64,000 nt of DNA, taken from NCBI RefSeq assembly GCF_008122505.1, contig NZ_VSSB01000001.1:294891-358890 (forward strand), written 5' to 3'. Each line of letters starts with the position of its first letter. Positions within the stretch are counted from its first letter, which is position 1. Below the pieces are notes generated by a model, which was given only the letters and a program-made list of their open reading frames with translations, made no database searches and was not told where the DNA came from. This DNA comes from Agromyces mariniharenae. Its GTDB lineage: Bacteria; Actinomycetota; Actinomycetes; Actinomycetales; Microbacteriaceae. This document shows, one piece after another, positions 8,640 through 17,171 of the stretch. The translations under genes were made by a program, and so were the position numbers.

Positions 8640-8678
8640 GACGGATGCCGCGGGCCGCACGGGCTCGCGGCATCCGTC
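8640..8678 (+). terminator. metY terminator-like hairpin
   Basis: GACGGATGCCGCG at 8640-8652 pairs perfectly with CGCGGCATCCGTC at 8666-8678 across a 13-base loop, followed by GTCTCTTCG, a weak T-rich tail. Both arms contain the recurrent 11-mer discussed in the findings. A third half-copy lies at 8702-8710. Confidence 0.65.
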
Positions 8679-8775
8679 GTCTCTTCGATGCACTGCCGCG
8701 TCGCGGCATCCATCACGCGGGCTCACGTCGTGTAACAAACGGGTGCCGCGGGCGCACCTTCGAGAGAATCGGAAC

Positions 8776-9981
8776 ATGGACTGGCAGACGACGGCCGACG
8801 CGGTGCCCGCACGCATCGTCTCGGAGGCGCGTGCCCAGTCGCTGCAGGGCCGCGCCCCCGCCACGGGCGCCTGGCGCGAGGGCGATCCCGTGGGCGACCG
8901 CCGGTTCGTCGGCATCGGCGACGTCGCGCTCGAGTCGGGTGCGGTCCTCCCCCATGCGCGCATCGCGTACGAGACCTGGGGCACGCTCTCGCCGCAGCGC
9001 GACAACGCGATCCTGGTGCTGCATGCGCTGACGGGCGACAGCCACGTCATCGGGCCGGCCGGTCCCGCGCATCCGAGCGCAGGGTGGTGGCCGGGCGTGG
9101 TCGGCCCGGGCCTGCCGATCGACACCGACCGGTACTTCGTGGTCGCCCCCAACGTCGTCGGCGGATGCCAGGGGTCGACCGGTCCCGCCTCGCTCGCGCC
9201 CGACGGGGTCGAGTGGGCCACGCGCTTCCCGTTCCTCACCATCCGCGACCAGGTGCGGGCGCAGCTCGAGTTCGCCCAGGCGATCGGGATCGACCGGTTC
9301 CAGGCCGTGGTGGGCGGCTCGATGGGCGCCATGCACGTGCTCGAGTGGGCGATCATGGCGCCGGAGGCGGTCGACCGCATCGCCGTGCTCGCGGCGCCCG
9401 CCGCCGCCACCGCCGACCAGGTCGCGCTCAACTCGGTGCAGGTCGAGGCCATCCGCACCGACCCTGCGTTCCGCGGCGGCGAGTACTACGACGCCCCCGA
9501 CGGCGAAGGGCCCACACGCGGCCTCGCGCTCGCCCGCCGCATGGCGATGCTCAACTACCGCACCGCGGCCGAGCTCAACGGGCGCTTCGAGCGGCACTGG
9601 CAGTCCGACCTCGACCCGCTCGGCGGGGGCGGCCGGTTCGCCGTCGAGTCGTACCTCGACTTCCACGGCAACAAGTTCACGCGGCGGTTCGACGCCAACA
9701 GCTACCTGGTGCTCACCGAGGCCATGAACTCGCACGACATCGGCCGCGGAAGGGGCGGGGTCGGTGCGGCGCTCGAGTCGGTGCGGGCGAAGAGCCTCGT
9801 GCTCGGCATCGACAGCGACCGCTACTTCACGCTCGACGGGCAGGTCGAGATCGCCCGTGCCCTGCGGCACAGCGTGCACGGGCCCGAGCCCGTGCTCGTG
9901 CACTCGGAGTACGGCCACGACGCGTTCCTCATCGAGCACGCGGTCGTCGGCGACGCGCTCCGGCTGCTCCTCGAGGCGTGA
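8776..9981 (+). CDS. metX: Homoserine O-acetyltransferase
   Basis: Transfers acetyl from acetyl-CoA to homoserine, the step before MetY. The alpha/beta-hydrolase fold is clear: nucleophile Ser182 in 'GGSMGAM', Asp in 'LVLGIDSDRYFT' and His in 'SEYGHDAFLIE' form the triad, and 'GGCQGSTGPAS' near 129-139 is the MetX signature. The length of 401 is normal for actinobacteria. ATG 8776 is chosen by the family N terminus; a GAGAAT box at 8764-8769 lies 6 bases upstream and would make the mRNA leaderless, while TAACAA at 8733-8738 is an alternative. It lies 152 bases after metY. Confidence 0.95.
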   Translation: MDWQTTADAVPARIVSEARAQSLQGRAPATGAWREGDPVGDRRFVGIGDVALESGAVLPHARIAYETWGTLSPQRDNAILVLHALTGDSHVIGPAGPAHPSAGWWPGVVGPGLPIDTDRYFVVAPNVVGGCQGSTGPASLAPDGVEWATRFPFLTIRDQVRAQLEFAQAIGIDRFQAVVGGSMGAMHVLEWAIMAPEAVDRIAVLAAPAAATADQVALNSVQVEAIRTDPAFRGGEYYDAPDGEGPTRGLALARRMAMLNYRTAAELNGRFERHWQSDLDPLGGGGRFAVESYLDFHGNKFTRRFDANSYLVLTEAMNSHDIGRGRGGVGAALESVRAKSLVLGIDSDRYFTLDGQVEIARALRHSVHGPEPVLVHSEYGHDAFLIEHAVVGDALRLLLEA

Positions 9982-9985
9982 CGCC

Positions 9986-10003
9986 CTCCCGACCGATCGG
10001 GAG
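9986..10003 (+). terminator. metX terminator-like hairpin
   Basis: CTCCCGA (9986-9992) pairs with TCGGGAG (9997-10003) across a CCGA loop, 5 bases after the metX stop, followed by CCCTTCGT. The T tract is weak, as usual in this GC range. Confidence 0.5.
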
Positions 10004-10103
10004 CCCTTCGTACACGAGGTACGCGACTTCCGCCTCGACTCCGCTACAGTTCGAGGGACGGCACCCGCGTGTCGCGGTGCCCGGACGTGCGGTTGGGGGT
10101 GGC

Positions 10104-11264
10104 GTGAAGCGCATCCACAAGGAACGCGATCGGCTCCTGCGTCGCCTCGCACGCGTCGCCGGGCTCGTCGGCTCCGGTGGCGCACTCGCGTGCCTGCTGT
10201 GGCCGGGGGCGGCCACCTCGGGCGAGCTCGTCGTCGGGGTCGTCCTCTGCCTGGCCATGGCGGTGCTCGTCGCCCTGCACACCTCGCGGGGCGCCGTGCT
10301 CCCGGCGCTCGGCGTGGTCGCCGCCACGATCGTGCTCATCGCCCTCCTCGGTGCGGCGTCCGTGCTCGACCCGCCCACCGTGACCGCGATGTGCATCATC
10401 GGCGGCGTCGCATCGGCATCCGTCGCCATCCCGCTCGTCGTGCGCCGTCGGGGCGTCCTGCTCGTCGCGGGCTTGCTCGCTTCCGTGCTCGCCACCACGT
10501 GGATCGCCTCGGCGTGGGGGCACGACCTGCGTGCGCCCGCCGTGGCCACGGCCGCCGGCTGGGGCGCCTGCGCCGTGATCGGCGCCTGGATCGACCGCGC
10601 GATCGCCGACGCCGCCGACCGCATCGCCGAGGTCGGCCGGGCGCACGAGGCGGAGCGCATCGCGTCGGAGCTCGAGTCGCAGCAGCGCCAGGACGCCCGC
10701 GTGCTGCACGACACTGTGCTCGCGACCCTCTCGCTCCTCGCCCACTCGGGCGTGGGCGTCGGCGTCAGCGCCCTGCGCCAGCAGGCCGGCGACGACGCGC
10801 GGCTGCTGCGCCAGCTGCGCCTCGGCGCCCCGCTCGACGCCGGCTCCACCGCGATCTTCTCTCCCGACACCGATGACGACAGCGAGCTGAGCACCACGTT
10901 CGAGTCGGTGCGGCAGCGGTTCGCCCGCATGGGCCTCGACGTGAACTGGCACGGCGCCGGCCAGCTCGCCCTGCCGCGCGAGACGCTCGACGCCCTCCTC
11001 GGCGCGCTCGGCGAGTGCCTCGAGAACGTCCGGCGCCACTCGGGCGTCAGCGAGGCGGATGTCACGGTGACCGACGACGACCACACGGTTCGCGCCATGG
11101 TCACCGACGCCGGCAGCGGGTTCGAGCCCGATGCCGTCGACCACGGACGCCTCGGCTACGCGGAGTCCGTCGTCGGCCGCCTGCACACCGTCGGCGGCCG
11201 CGCCCGGATCTTCTCCTCCCCCGGCTCGGGCACGACCGTCATGCTGGAGGTGCCGAAGCCATGA
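10104..11264 (+). CDS. Membrane sensor histidine kinase (DesK/NarL-partner type)
   Basis: A 386-residue kinase of a two-component system. Five to six hydrophobic segments fill residues 15-165, with no extracellular sensor domain, so it likely senses something in or near the membrane. The phosphoacceptor is His202 in 'RVLHDTVLATLSLL', the HisKA_3 form. The ATPase domain follows, with N box 'ECLENVRRHSG' and G box 'GSGTTVML'. GTG 10104 is the likely start; a TACAGT -10 at 10045-10050 gives a leader of about 50 bases that contains a short hairpin. Its stop overlaps the next start (ATGA at 11261-11264). Confidence 0.82.
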   Translation: MKRIHKERDRLLRRLARVAGLVGSGGALACLLWPGAATSGELVVGVVLCLAMAVLVALHTSRGAVLPALGVVAATIVLIALLGAASVLDPPTVTAMCIIGGVASASVAIPLVVRRRGVLLVAGLLASVLATTWIASAWGHDLRAPAVATAAGWGACAVIGAWIDRAIADAADRIAEVGRAHEAERIASELESQQRQDARVLHDTVLATLSLLAHSGVGVGVSALRQQAGDDARLLRQLRLGAPLDAGSTAIFSPDTDDDSELSTTFESVRQRFARMGLDVNWHGAGQLALPRETLDALLGALGECLENVRRHSGVSEADVTVTDDDHTVRAMVTDAGSGFEPDAVDHGRLGYAESVVGRLHTVGGRARIFSSPGSGTTVMLEVPKP

Positions 11265-12529
11265 GCACGCGCCGCGACATGGCCGTCCTGCGGGACCGTG
11301 GATTCCGGCGACCCGCCCGGTCGGCCAGGGCCGCGGGCGATGTGCGCGACAGCCACGGCGGACGGAAGCTCGCGACGGGGATCACGATCGCGGCGGCCCT
11401 GGTCATCGCGGCGCACCTCGTGCACGCGATCGCGCTCGCTCCGTTCTACTCGCCGACCGTGCCGGGCCCCTGGCCGGCGTGGATCGCGCTCGGCGGCGTG
11501 GTCGGCGTCGGGGTCATCGCGCGGTTCGTCTCGCGACAGCTGCCCGACTGGCTCTACGTCGTGCTGCTCGCCGGGCTCGCGGCCCCGGTCTGGCTCGACG
11601 TCTCGGCGACCGCCGGGTTGCTGCACCTCGGCGTCACGCCGACCGCCGCGGCCGCCGCCGGGGCGGTGCTGATGCCGGTCGCCGCGATCCGCGGCAGCCG
11701 CATCCCCCTGCTCGTCGCCTCGGTCATCGCGGCGATCCTCGCCGTCGAGGCCGTCGTACAGCTCGGCACGGCCGGGTCGTACGTCGTGCCCGGGCTCGCC
11801 GTCGCGGCATCCGCCGTCGTGCCGACCATGCTCGTGATGCTCGCGCTCACCGGATTTCGCCGGCTCGTCGGACGCGAGCTCGACCTGTCGCTCGTGCAGA
11901 GCACCGTCGGCACCCTCCGCTCCGCCGTCGGCATGCGCGCCTCCGAGGAGCTGGCGCAGCTCGACTTCGACGCCGAGACGCTGCTCGACGACGTCGGCTC
12001 GGGGCGCATCGCGATCCCCGTTCCGCCCGACGCGGCCGAGCGCGCCGGTTCGCTGGCCGCGCGGCTGCGCGTGCGCCTCATCGAGGGGCGCACCGACACC
12101 TGGCTGCGCCACGCCGTCACCGAGTCGGCGTACCTGAGCGACCGGGTCACCGTCGACGACCCGACGGGGTCGGCCGGGCTCCTCTCGCAGTCCCAGCGCG
12201 ACGGGCTCCTGCTCGCCCTCTGGCTGCTCGTCGCCGAGCACCCCAAGGGCTCCGGACCGCCCCTCGGCGTGCAGGTCACCTGCCGCGAGGCATCCGACGA
12301 CACCCTCGCCGAACCCGCATTCGAGATGTCCATCGACGTGTCGGGCGTCTCACGACGCCGTGTGGACCCCGGGACATGGGACGCTATCGGTAGTGTCGGA
12401 GAACACAACGTGATCACGGGGGCCGACGGCTTCCGCATCGACATCACCTGCCGGGTGCAACCGAACGCGCACGGCGGGGGCCCGTCGGCCCGTGGGGCCG
12501 CTCGACCGAGGGGGACGCTGAATGGCTGA
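11261..12529 (+). CDS. Membrane protein with degenerate kinase-like tail, partner in a two-component locus
   Basis: A 422-residue protein sandwiched between a kinase and its regulator. Residues about 38-210 hold six or more hydrophobic helices, like the kinase before it. The soluble C-terminal part (about 220-405) has the spacing of a short HisKA_3-plus-ATPase module, yet I find no His box, no N box and no DxGxG motif, so it would be a pseudokinase if the resemblance is real. Translation is coupled on both sides (ATGA before, 8-base overlap after), so one unit with the kinase and regulator is very likely. The function is unknown. Confidence 0.6.
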   Translation: MSTRRDMAVLRDRGFRRPARSARAAGDVRDSHGGRKLATGITIAAALVIAAHLVHAIALAPFYSPTVPGPWPAWIALGGVVGVGVIARFVSRQLPDWLYVVLLAGLAAPVWLDVSATAGLLHLGVTPTAAAAAGAVLMPVAAIRGSRIPLLVASVIAAILAVEAVVQLGTAGSYVVPGLAVAASAVVPTMLVMLALTGFRRLVGRELDLSLVQSTVGTLRSAVGMRASEELAQLDFDAETLLDDVGSGRIAIPVPPDAAERAGSLAARLRVRLIEGRTDTWLRHAVTESAYLSDRVTVDDPTGSAGLLSQSQRDGLLLALWLLVAEHPKGSGPPLGVQVTCREASDDTLAEPAFEMSIDVSGVSRRRVDPGTWDAIGSVGEHNVITGADGFRIDITCRVQPNAHGGGPSARGAARPRGTLNG

Positions 12530-13172
12530 GACCGATCAACCGATCCGGCTGGCGATCGTCGACGACCACCGCATGCTGCTGGGCGCGCTCACCGAGTGGA
12601 TCCGCGGTGCGGCTCCCGACATCGAGCTCGTCGCGGCGGTGCCGTCGTGGTCCGAGCTCCTCGCGCATCCCGAGTTCCCGGTCGACGTGGTGCTCCTCGA
12701 CCTCGACCTGCGCGACAACATCCCGATCTCGCTGAAGCTGTCGATGCTGAAGACCGCGGGCGTGCAGACCATGCTCATGAGCACCTACTCCGAGCCCGCG
12801 GTCGTGCGCGAGGCGCTCGGGTCGGGCGCGCTCGGCTACCTCGTGAAGTCCGAGCCCGTCGAGAACATCATCGAGGCCATCCGCGCGGCCCGCACCGGCG
12901 GCTCCTACCTCACGCCCGAGCTCGAGGTGGCGCTGGCCGACGAGGGCGCGGTGCCCAAGCTCTCCGCGCAGGAGCGCCGGGTCATGGCGCTCTACGGCGC
13001 CGGCCAGCCGGTCAAGGCGGTCGCGTTCCAGCTCGGCATCTCCGAAGAGACGGCCAAGAGCTACCTCAAGCGCATCCGCGAGAAGTACCGGGTCGCCGGC
13101 TTCGACGTCGGCACCAAGGTCGCACTGCGCAAGCGCGCGATCCTCGACGGCATCCTGCTGCAGTCCGACTGA
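12522..13172 (+). CDS. LuxR/NarL-family response regulator
   Basis: A 216-residue DNA-binding regulator. The receiver domain (1-125) has the acidic pocket 'IVDDH', phosphoacceptor Asp60 in 'VVLLDLDL' and Lys109 in 'YLVKSEP'. The C-terminal LuxR helix-turn-helix runs from 'LSAQERRVMALYGAG' to 'ETAKSYLKRIREKY' (about 148-192). It is the output of the preceding kinase pair, with which it overlaps by 8 bases. Its targets are not shown by the sequence. It converges on the MFS exporter with a 42-base gap that holds only one half-copy of the recurrent 11-mer. Confidence 0.9.
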   Translation: MAETDQPIRLAIVDDHRMLLGALTEWIRGAAPDIELVAAVPSWSELLAHPEFPVDVVLLDLDLRDNIPISLKLSMLKTAGVQTMLMSTYSEPAVVREALGSGALGYLVKSEPVENIIEAIRAARTGGSYLTPELEVALADEGAVPKLSAQERRVMALYGAGQPVKAVAFQLGISEETAKSYLKRIREKYRVAGFDVGTKVALRKRAILDGILLQSD

Positions 13173-13214
13173 GCGGATGCCGCGACGGCGCGCCGGCCGC
13201 CGGACCCGTCACGA

Positions 13215-14489
13215 CTACGGCTCCACGACCTCGACCGCGCCTGTCGCGTAGGGCACGGTCACGCCGCGGCGCCCGCGCGCACGGTCGAGCGCGAACGTCG
13301 CGAGCGCGAGCAGCACGCCCGCGATCGTGAGCACGAGCCCGATCCAGATCGGCGCGACGTAGCCGAGGCCGCCCGCGATCGCGAGCCCGCCGAGGAACGC
13401 GCCGAGCCAGTTGCCGAGGTTGAGCGCCGAGTGGTTGAGCGCGGCGGCGATCGACTGGCTGTCGCGGGCGACGTCCATGAGGCGGGCCTGGATCGTCGGC
13501 GAGAGCGCGGCCGACGAGCCGCCGATGAGGAACACGCCGACGAACAGGCCGACCGGGTTCGAGGCGGTGAAGGCGAGGAGCACGAGCGCTGCGGCGAGGA
13601 TGCCGAAGAACACGTACATGCTGCGCCGCACGCTCCAGTCGGCGAGCCGCCCGCCGACGAGGTTGCCGACGGTCATGCCGATGCCGAACATGACGAGCAC
13701 GAGCGGAACGACCCCTTCGGGGAGCCCGGTCACGTTCGTCGCGAGCGGGGCGACGTAGCTGTACACGGAGAACAGGCCGCCGAAGCCGATCGCGCCGATG
13801 GCGAGCGCGAACCACACCTGCACGCGGCTGAAGGCCCTCAGCTCCCGCTTCATGGTCGCGTGCGGGTCGCCCGCCTGCCACGGCACCGCGAGCGCGACGG
13901 CGAGGAACGTGAGTGCGAAGATGCCCGCGACCGCCACGTACGCGACGCGCCAGCCCGCGGCCTGGCCGAGCCAGGTGATCGCCGGCACGCCGATGACGTT
14001 CGCGATCGTCAAGCCCGAGAGCACGAGCGCGACGCCGCGGGCGCGCTTGCCGGGGCCCATGAGGCTCGCGGCCACGAGCGACGCGATGCCGAAGTAGGCG
14101 CCGTGCGGCAGCGCCGCGATGAAGCGGGCGATGAGCACGAGCCCGAACGACGGCAGCAGCGCCGAGGCGAGCGTGCCGAGCGCGAACGCCGTGAGGAGGG
14201 CGAGCAGCAGCCGCTTGCGGGGCCAGCGCGCCGCAGCCGCGGCGATGGTCGGCGCTCCGACGACGACGCCGAGCGCGTAGGCCGAGATCATCCATCCGGC
14301 GGCCGCGTTCGCCTCGTCGGGCGACTGCGCGTACAGGCCGGGCATCAGGTCGGCGGCGATGTTCGGCAGCAGCCCCATCGCGACGAACTCGGTCGAGCCG
14401 ATGCCGAAGCCGCCGAGGGCGAGCGCCAGCAGCGCGAAACGGATACGGGCCGGCGACAACGTCGTCGGCCCGTCGATGGGGTGGGTCAC
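13215..14489 (-). CDS. MFS exporter of the DHA1 family (AraJ/PbuE-like)
   Basis: A 424-residue, twelve-helix major facilitator exporter. 'GSTEFVAMGLLPNIAADL' in helix 1 is the hallmark of the AraJ/PbuE/Cmr branch that exports purine analogues, sugars or drugs; the substrate is not known. I chose GTG 14489 because a promoter TTGTCG-N18-GAGAAT (14496-14525, minus strand) ends 6 bases before it, giving a leaderless mRNA; the frame extends upstream to 14525 but that would lie inside the promoter. A perfect 14-bp palindrome covers the -35 side of the promoter, so repression by a dimeric regulator is likely. No regulator gene is adjacent. Confidence 0.85.
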   Translation of the reverse strand: MTHPIDGPTTLSPARIRFALLALALGGFGIGSTEFVAMGLLPNIAADLMPGLYAQSPDEANAAAGWMISAYALGVVVGAPTIAAAAARWPRKRLLLALLTAFALGTLASALLPSFGLVLIARFIAALPHGAYFGIASLVAASLMGPGKRARGVALVLSGLTIANVIGVPAITWLGQAAGWRVAYVAVAGIFALTFLAVALAVPWQAGDPHATMKRELRAFSRVQVWFALAIGAIGFGGLFSVYSYVAPLATNVTGLPEGVVPLVLVMFGIGMTVGNLVGGRLADWSVRRSMYVFFGILAAALVLLAFTASNPVGLFVGVFLIGGSSAALSPTIQARLMDVARDSQSIAAALNHSALNLGNWLGAFLGGLAIAGGLGYVAPIWIGLVLTIAGVLLALATFALDRARGRRGVTVPYATGAVEVVEP

Positions 14490-14495
14490 CCGTCG

Positions 14496-14525
14496 ATTCT
14501 CGCACGGATCGAATCGATTCGACAA
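14496..14525 (-). promoter_or_regulatory. MFS gene promoter with palindromic operator
   Basis: On the minus strand TTGTCG (14520-14525) and GAGAAT (14496-14501) are 18 bases apart. TCGAATCGATTCGA at 14509-14522 is a perfect 14-bp palindrome overlapping the -35 and spacer. The half-site CGATTCGA occurs again at 14539-14546. Confidence 0.6.
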
Positions 14526-14570
14526 GCGCGCCTCGCAACGATTCGACCCGGCCCGTCCGAGTCGGCCGAG

Positions 14571-14891
14571 CTACTCGGCGCCCTCGCCCGCCGCCTCGAT
14601 CGCCGTCTCGAGCCGCTCGACCTTCGCGTCGAGCTCTCCGGCGTAGCCCGGACGGATGTCGGCCTTCAGCACGAGCGACACGCGCGAGCCGTACTCCCCG
14701 ACGGCCTCCGTCGCGCGGCGGACGACGTCGAAGACCTCGTCCCATTCGCCCTCGAGCTCGGTGAACATGGACGTCGTCCGGTTCGGCAGCCCCGATTCGC
14801 GGACGATCTTCACGGCCGCCGCGACGGCGTCGTGCACGGATCCGTCGGCGCGGCCCGTGCCGCTCGGGGCGACGGAGAATGCGACGAGCAT
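14571..14891 (-). CDS. MTH1187-family thiamine-binding-like protein
   Basis: A 106-residue protein of the small ferredoxin-like fold family known as MTH1187/YkoF-like or DUF77. 'LVAFSVAPSGTG' at the start and 'KIVRESGLPNRTTSMFTELEGEWDEV' split around residue 40 are family features; in relatives this fold binds thiamine or its precursor HMP. The role here is inferred only. ATG 14891 has a good GAGGAGGG ribosome site 3-4 bases upstream. It lies 81 bases upstream of the MFS promoter region; no TPP riboswitch is visible. Confidence 0.75.
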   Translation of the reverse strand: MLVAFSVAPSGTGRADGSVHDAVAAAVKIVRESGLPNRTTSMFTELEGEWDEVFDVVRRATEAVGEYGSRVSLVLKADIRPGYAGELDAKVERLETAIEAAGEGAE

Positions 14892-14960
14892 GGTCCCTCC
14901 TCGGATGGTCGGACCGCGGCATCCGGTGGCATGCGGCGCGGCCTCGGGTGATCAGGCTGG

Positions 14961-16235
14961 TCAGGCGTCCGACGCGACCTCGACGCGGTCTCGGGCCCTC
15001 CCAGCCTGCCACAGCGCCCGGATGCCCCACGCCAGCAGCACCGCGAGCAGCGCGACCTTGACCGTCAGCACGAGCACGAACCCGGGGTCCGCCGCCATGA
15101 GCCACCCGTACCAGTACGGGTAGATGACCTGCGTGAGCAGCGCGATCGCGGTGGCGAGCGCGGCCGGCACGAGGAACCGGCGGGGGTTCAGCACGAGGCC
15201 GAGTACGACGGGTGCGGCGAGCCAGGTCACGAACTGCGGCGACCCGACCTTGTTCGCGAGCATGAGCACGACGATGAACGAGAGCGCGAGCGGCGGGAAC
15301 AGCCGCCCGAACGCGGCGCCGCGGCGCACGGCGCGGATCCCGAGCACGAGGACGGCGACCACGCCGAGCGCCATGAGCGGCGTGGTGACGGATGCCGCGA
15401 CCTCCGCCCCGGGCCCCGAGATCTGGAACGTCAGGATCTCGCGGTCGTAGACGACCTCGACGGCCCGGTCGCCGCCGACGATCCGCCAGAGCCAGGCGAC
15501 CGCGAGCGGCGCCTCGATCTGGAGGCCGCGGCCCGCCTGCTCCGCCACGAATCCGACCGCGTTGAGCCCGGAGCCCGCGAGCAGGCTGACACCGAGGATG
15601 CCGGCGCTGAGCGCAACGGCGACCGTCACGACCTCCCAGCGCTTGCGCGACGCGACGACGAGCGCGGCGAGCACCGCCGCGGGCCACACCTTCACCCACA
15701 TCCCGATCGTGAGCAGCACGGCGGCCACGCGCGGACGCGTCGCCGCCCACAGCATGCCCGCGAGCGCCAGCGGCACCGTGACGGCGTCGATGCGTGCGAG
15801 CGCGATCGGGCCGAGCAGCGCGAGGAACGCCAGCCACCACCACGCGGCGATCCGGCGCGTGCGCGAGAGCCGGCGCCGGCCGAGCAGGATCGAGAAGGCC
15901 GCGGCATCCAGCAGCACGACGATCGCGAGCCACGTCTGGGCGTACCAGGCCGAGCCGAACGCGAGCGCGGCCGCCATCGGGGCGAACGCGAGGATCGGGT
16001 ACACCCACGGCACGTCGATGCCCATGCGCACATAGCCCTCGGCCGCGTTCTCGGCCCAGACCTTGTAGACGGCCACCACGTCGCCGAGCGGCCATCCCTG
16101 GCCGTAGAGGTTCAGCACCACGAGGCCGGCGTGCACCACGAGGAACGCGACCCAGAGGGCCGCGCGGCCGCCGAGCACGCGGCGGACGCGGCTTCGGCCG
16201 GGCGCGGATGCCTCGCGCACGTCCTCCGCCGTCAT
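14961..16235 (-). CDS. GT87-like membrane mannosyltransferase (DUF2029)
   Basis: A 424-residue membrane protein with about eleven hydrophobic segments. After the first helix comes a loop 'GDVVAVYKVWAENAAEGY' with an Asp, then 'PWVYPILAFAPM', which is the arrangement of the GT-C fold polyprenyl-phosphate-mannose-dependent transferases of family GT87. Such enzymes add mannose to lipoglycans on the outer face of the membrane; the acceptor here is unknown. ATG 16235 has a TAGGCT -10 at 16243-16248, 7 bases away, so it is probably leaderless and separately transcribed from the gene upstream. Confidence 0.7.
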   Translation of the reverse strand: MTAEDVREASAPGRSRVRRVLGGRAALWVAFLVVHAGLVVLNLYGQGWPLGDVVAVYKVWAENAAEGYVRMGIDVPWVYPILAFAPMAAALAFGSAWYAQTWLAIVVLLDAAAFSILLGRRRLSRTRRIAAWWWLAFLALLGPIALARIDAVTVPLALAGMLWAATRPRVAAVLLTIGMWVKVWPAAVLAALVVASRKRWEVVTVAVALSAGILGVSLLAGSGLNAVGFVAEQAGRGLQIEAPLAVAWLWRIVGGDRAVEVVYDREILTFQISGPGAEVAASVTTPLMALGVVAVLVLGIRAVRRGAAFGRLFPPLALSFIVVLMLANKVGSPQFVTWLAAPVVLGLVLNPRRFLVPAALATAIALLTQVIYPYWYGWLMAADPGFVLVLTVKVALLAVLLAWGIRALWQAGRARDRVEVASDA

Positions 16236-16305
16236 GCCGATGAGCCTAGCCGAGCGACACCTCGATGGGGCTCGCCGAGACCGGCGCGGTCGCCGCCGTG
16301 AGAGC

Positions 16306-17148
16306 TCAGATGAGCGAACCGATGACGCCGGGCACCGCCTGGGCGATGTCGAGCGCCGTCACGGGTCCGCCGCCCACCTCGGCGCTCGCCCGGCGTGCAG
16401 CCTCGCCCTGCACCCACGCAGCCGTCGCGGCGAGCGCGGTGAGCACGTGCGCGTCCGACGCGAGCGCGACGTGGTGCGTGGCCACGAGCGCGCCGAGGAT
16501 GCCGCCCAGCACGTCGCCGCTGCCGGCGGTCGCGAGCCAGTGCGTCGGCGCGGTCACCGTGTAGCGGTCGCCGTCGGGATCGCACACGTGGGTCACGGCG
16601 CCCTTCAGCACCACCGCGACGCCGAGCTCCCGGGCGGCGCGCTCGGCCCACGTCGCGGGGTCGGCGGCGACCTCCTCGACCGTCGTGCGGATCTCCCGCG
16701 AGGTGAGCACGCCGGCGAGCTCGCGCGCGTGCGGGGTGATGACGGTCGGCGCGGTATGCGTGCCGACCAGGTCGAGCGCCCCTGCGTCGAGCACCACCGG
16801 CACCTTGTCGGCGAGTGCGTGCTCGAGGTCGCCGATGAGCACGAACGAGCGGCGGTTCTGGTCGATGCCCGACCCGATGAGCCACGCCTGCACCCGTCCG
16901 GACACGGTGACGGTCTCGGGTCGCCTGGCCAGCACGGCCTGGCGCAGCGCGCGCGGTCCGGTGAAGCGCACCATGCCGACGCCCGCGCGGTGCGCGGCCT
17001 CGACGCCGAGCACCGCCGCCCCCGGGTAGTCCTGCGAGCCGGTGACCACGCCGAGCACGCCGCGCGTGTACTTGTCGTCGCCGGCGCCGGGCGCCGTGAT
17101 CCACTCCGCCGCGTCCTCGGCGGTCCACTCCTGCCACCCCGTCGTCAT
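16306..17148 (-). CDS. nnrD: ADP-dependent NAD(P)H-hydrate dehydratase
   Basis: Repairs hydrated NAD(P)H using ADP. The 280-residue protein is only the dehydratase (carbohydrate-kinase-like, YjeF_C) part; no epimerase domain precedes it, so NnrE must be elsewhere. Diagnostic motifs are 'GVVTGSQDYPGAAVLG' near 32-47, 'VITPHARELA' near 135 and 'TAGSGDVLGGILGAL' near 227-241, which carries the ribokinase-type Asp. ATG 17148 has a TATCGT -10 at 17155-17160 (minus strand), 6 bases away, overlapping the -10 of the divergent HAD gene. Confidence 0.9.
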   Translation of the reverse strand: MTTGWQEWTAEDAAEWITAPGAGDDKYTRGVLGVVTGSQDYPGAAVLGVEAAHRAGVGMVRFTGPRALRQAVLARRPETVTVSGRVQAWLIGSGIDQNRRSFVLIGDLEHALADKVPVVLDAGALDLVGTHTAPTVITPHARELAGVLTSREIRTTVEEVAADPATWAERAARELGVAVVLKGAVTHVCDPDGDRYTVTAPTHWLATAGSGDVLGGILGALVATHHVALASDAHVLTALAATAAWVQGEAARRASAEVGGGPVTALDIAQAVPGVIGSLI

Positions 17149-17171
17149 GCTCCAACGATAGGTTGGGATGG
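17149..17171. promoter_or_regulatory. Bidirectional leaderless promoter, nnrD/HAD gene
   Basis: Only 23 bases separate two divergent start codons. TATCGT (17155-17160, minus) and TAGGTT (17159-17164, plus) overlap by two bases, each 6-7 bases from its own start codon. Polymerases serving the two genes would compete for the same DNA. Confidence 0.5.

Noticed and set aside
14892..14960. TPP riboswitch for the thiamine-binding-like gene
   Set aside because: The gap is 69 bases, lacks the CUGAGA-type core and has a simple ribosome site.
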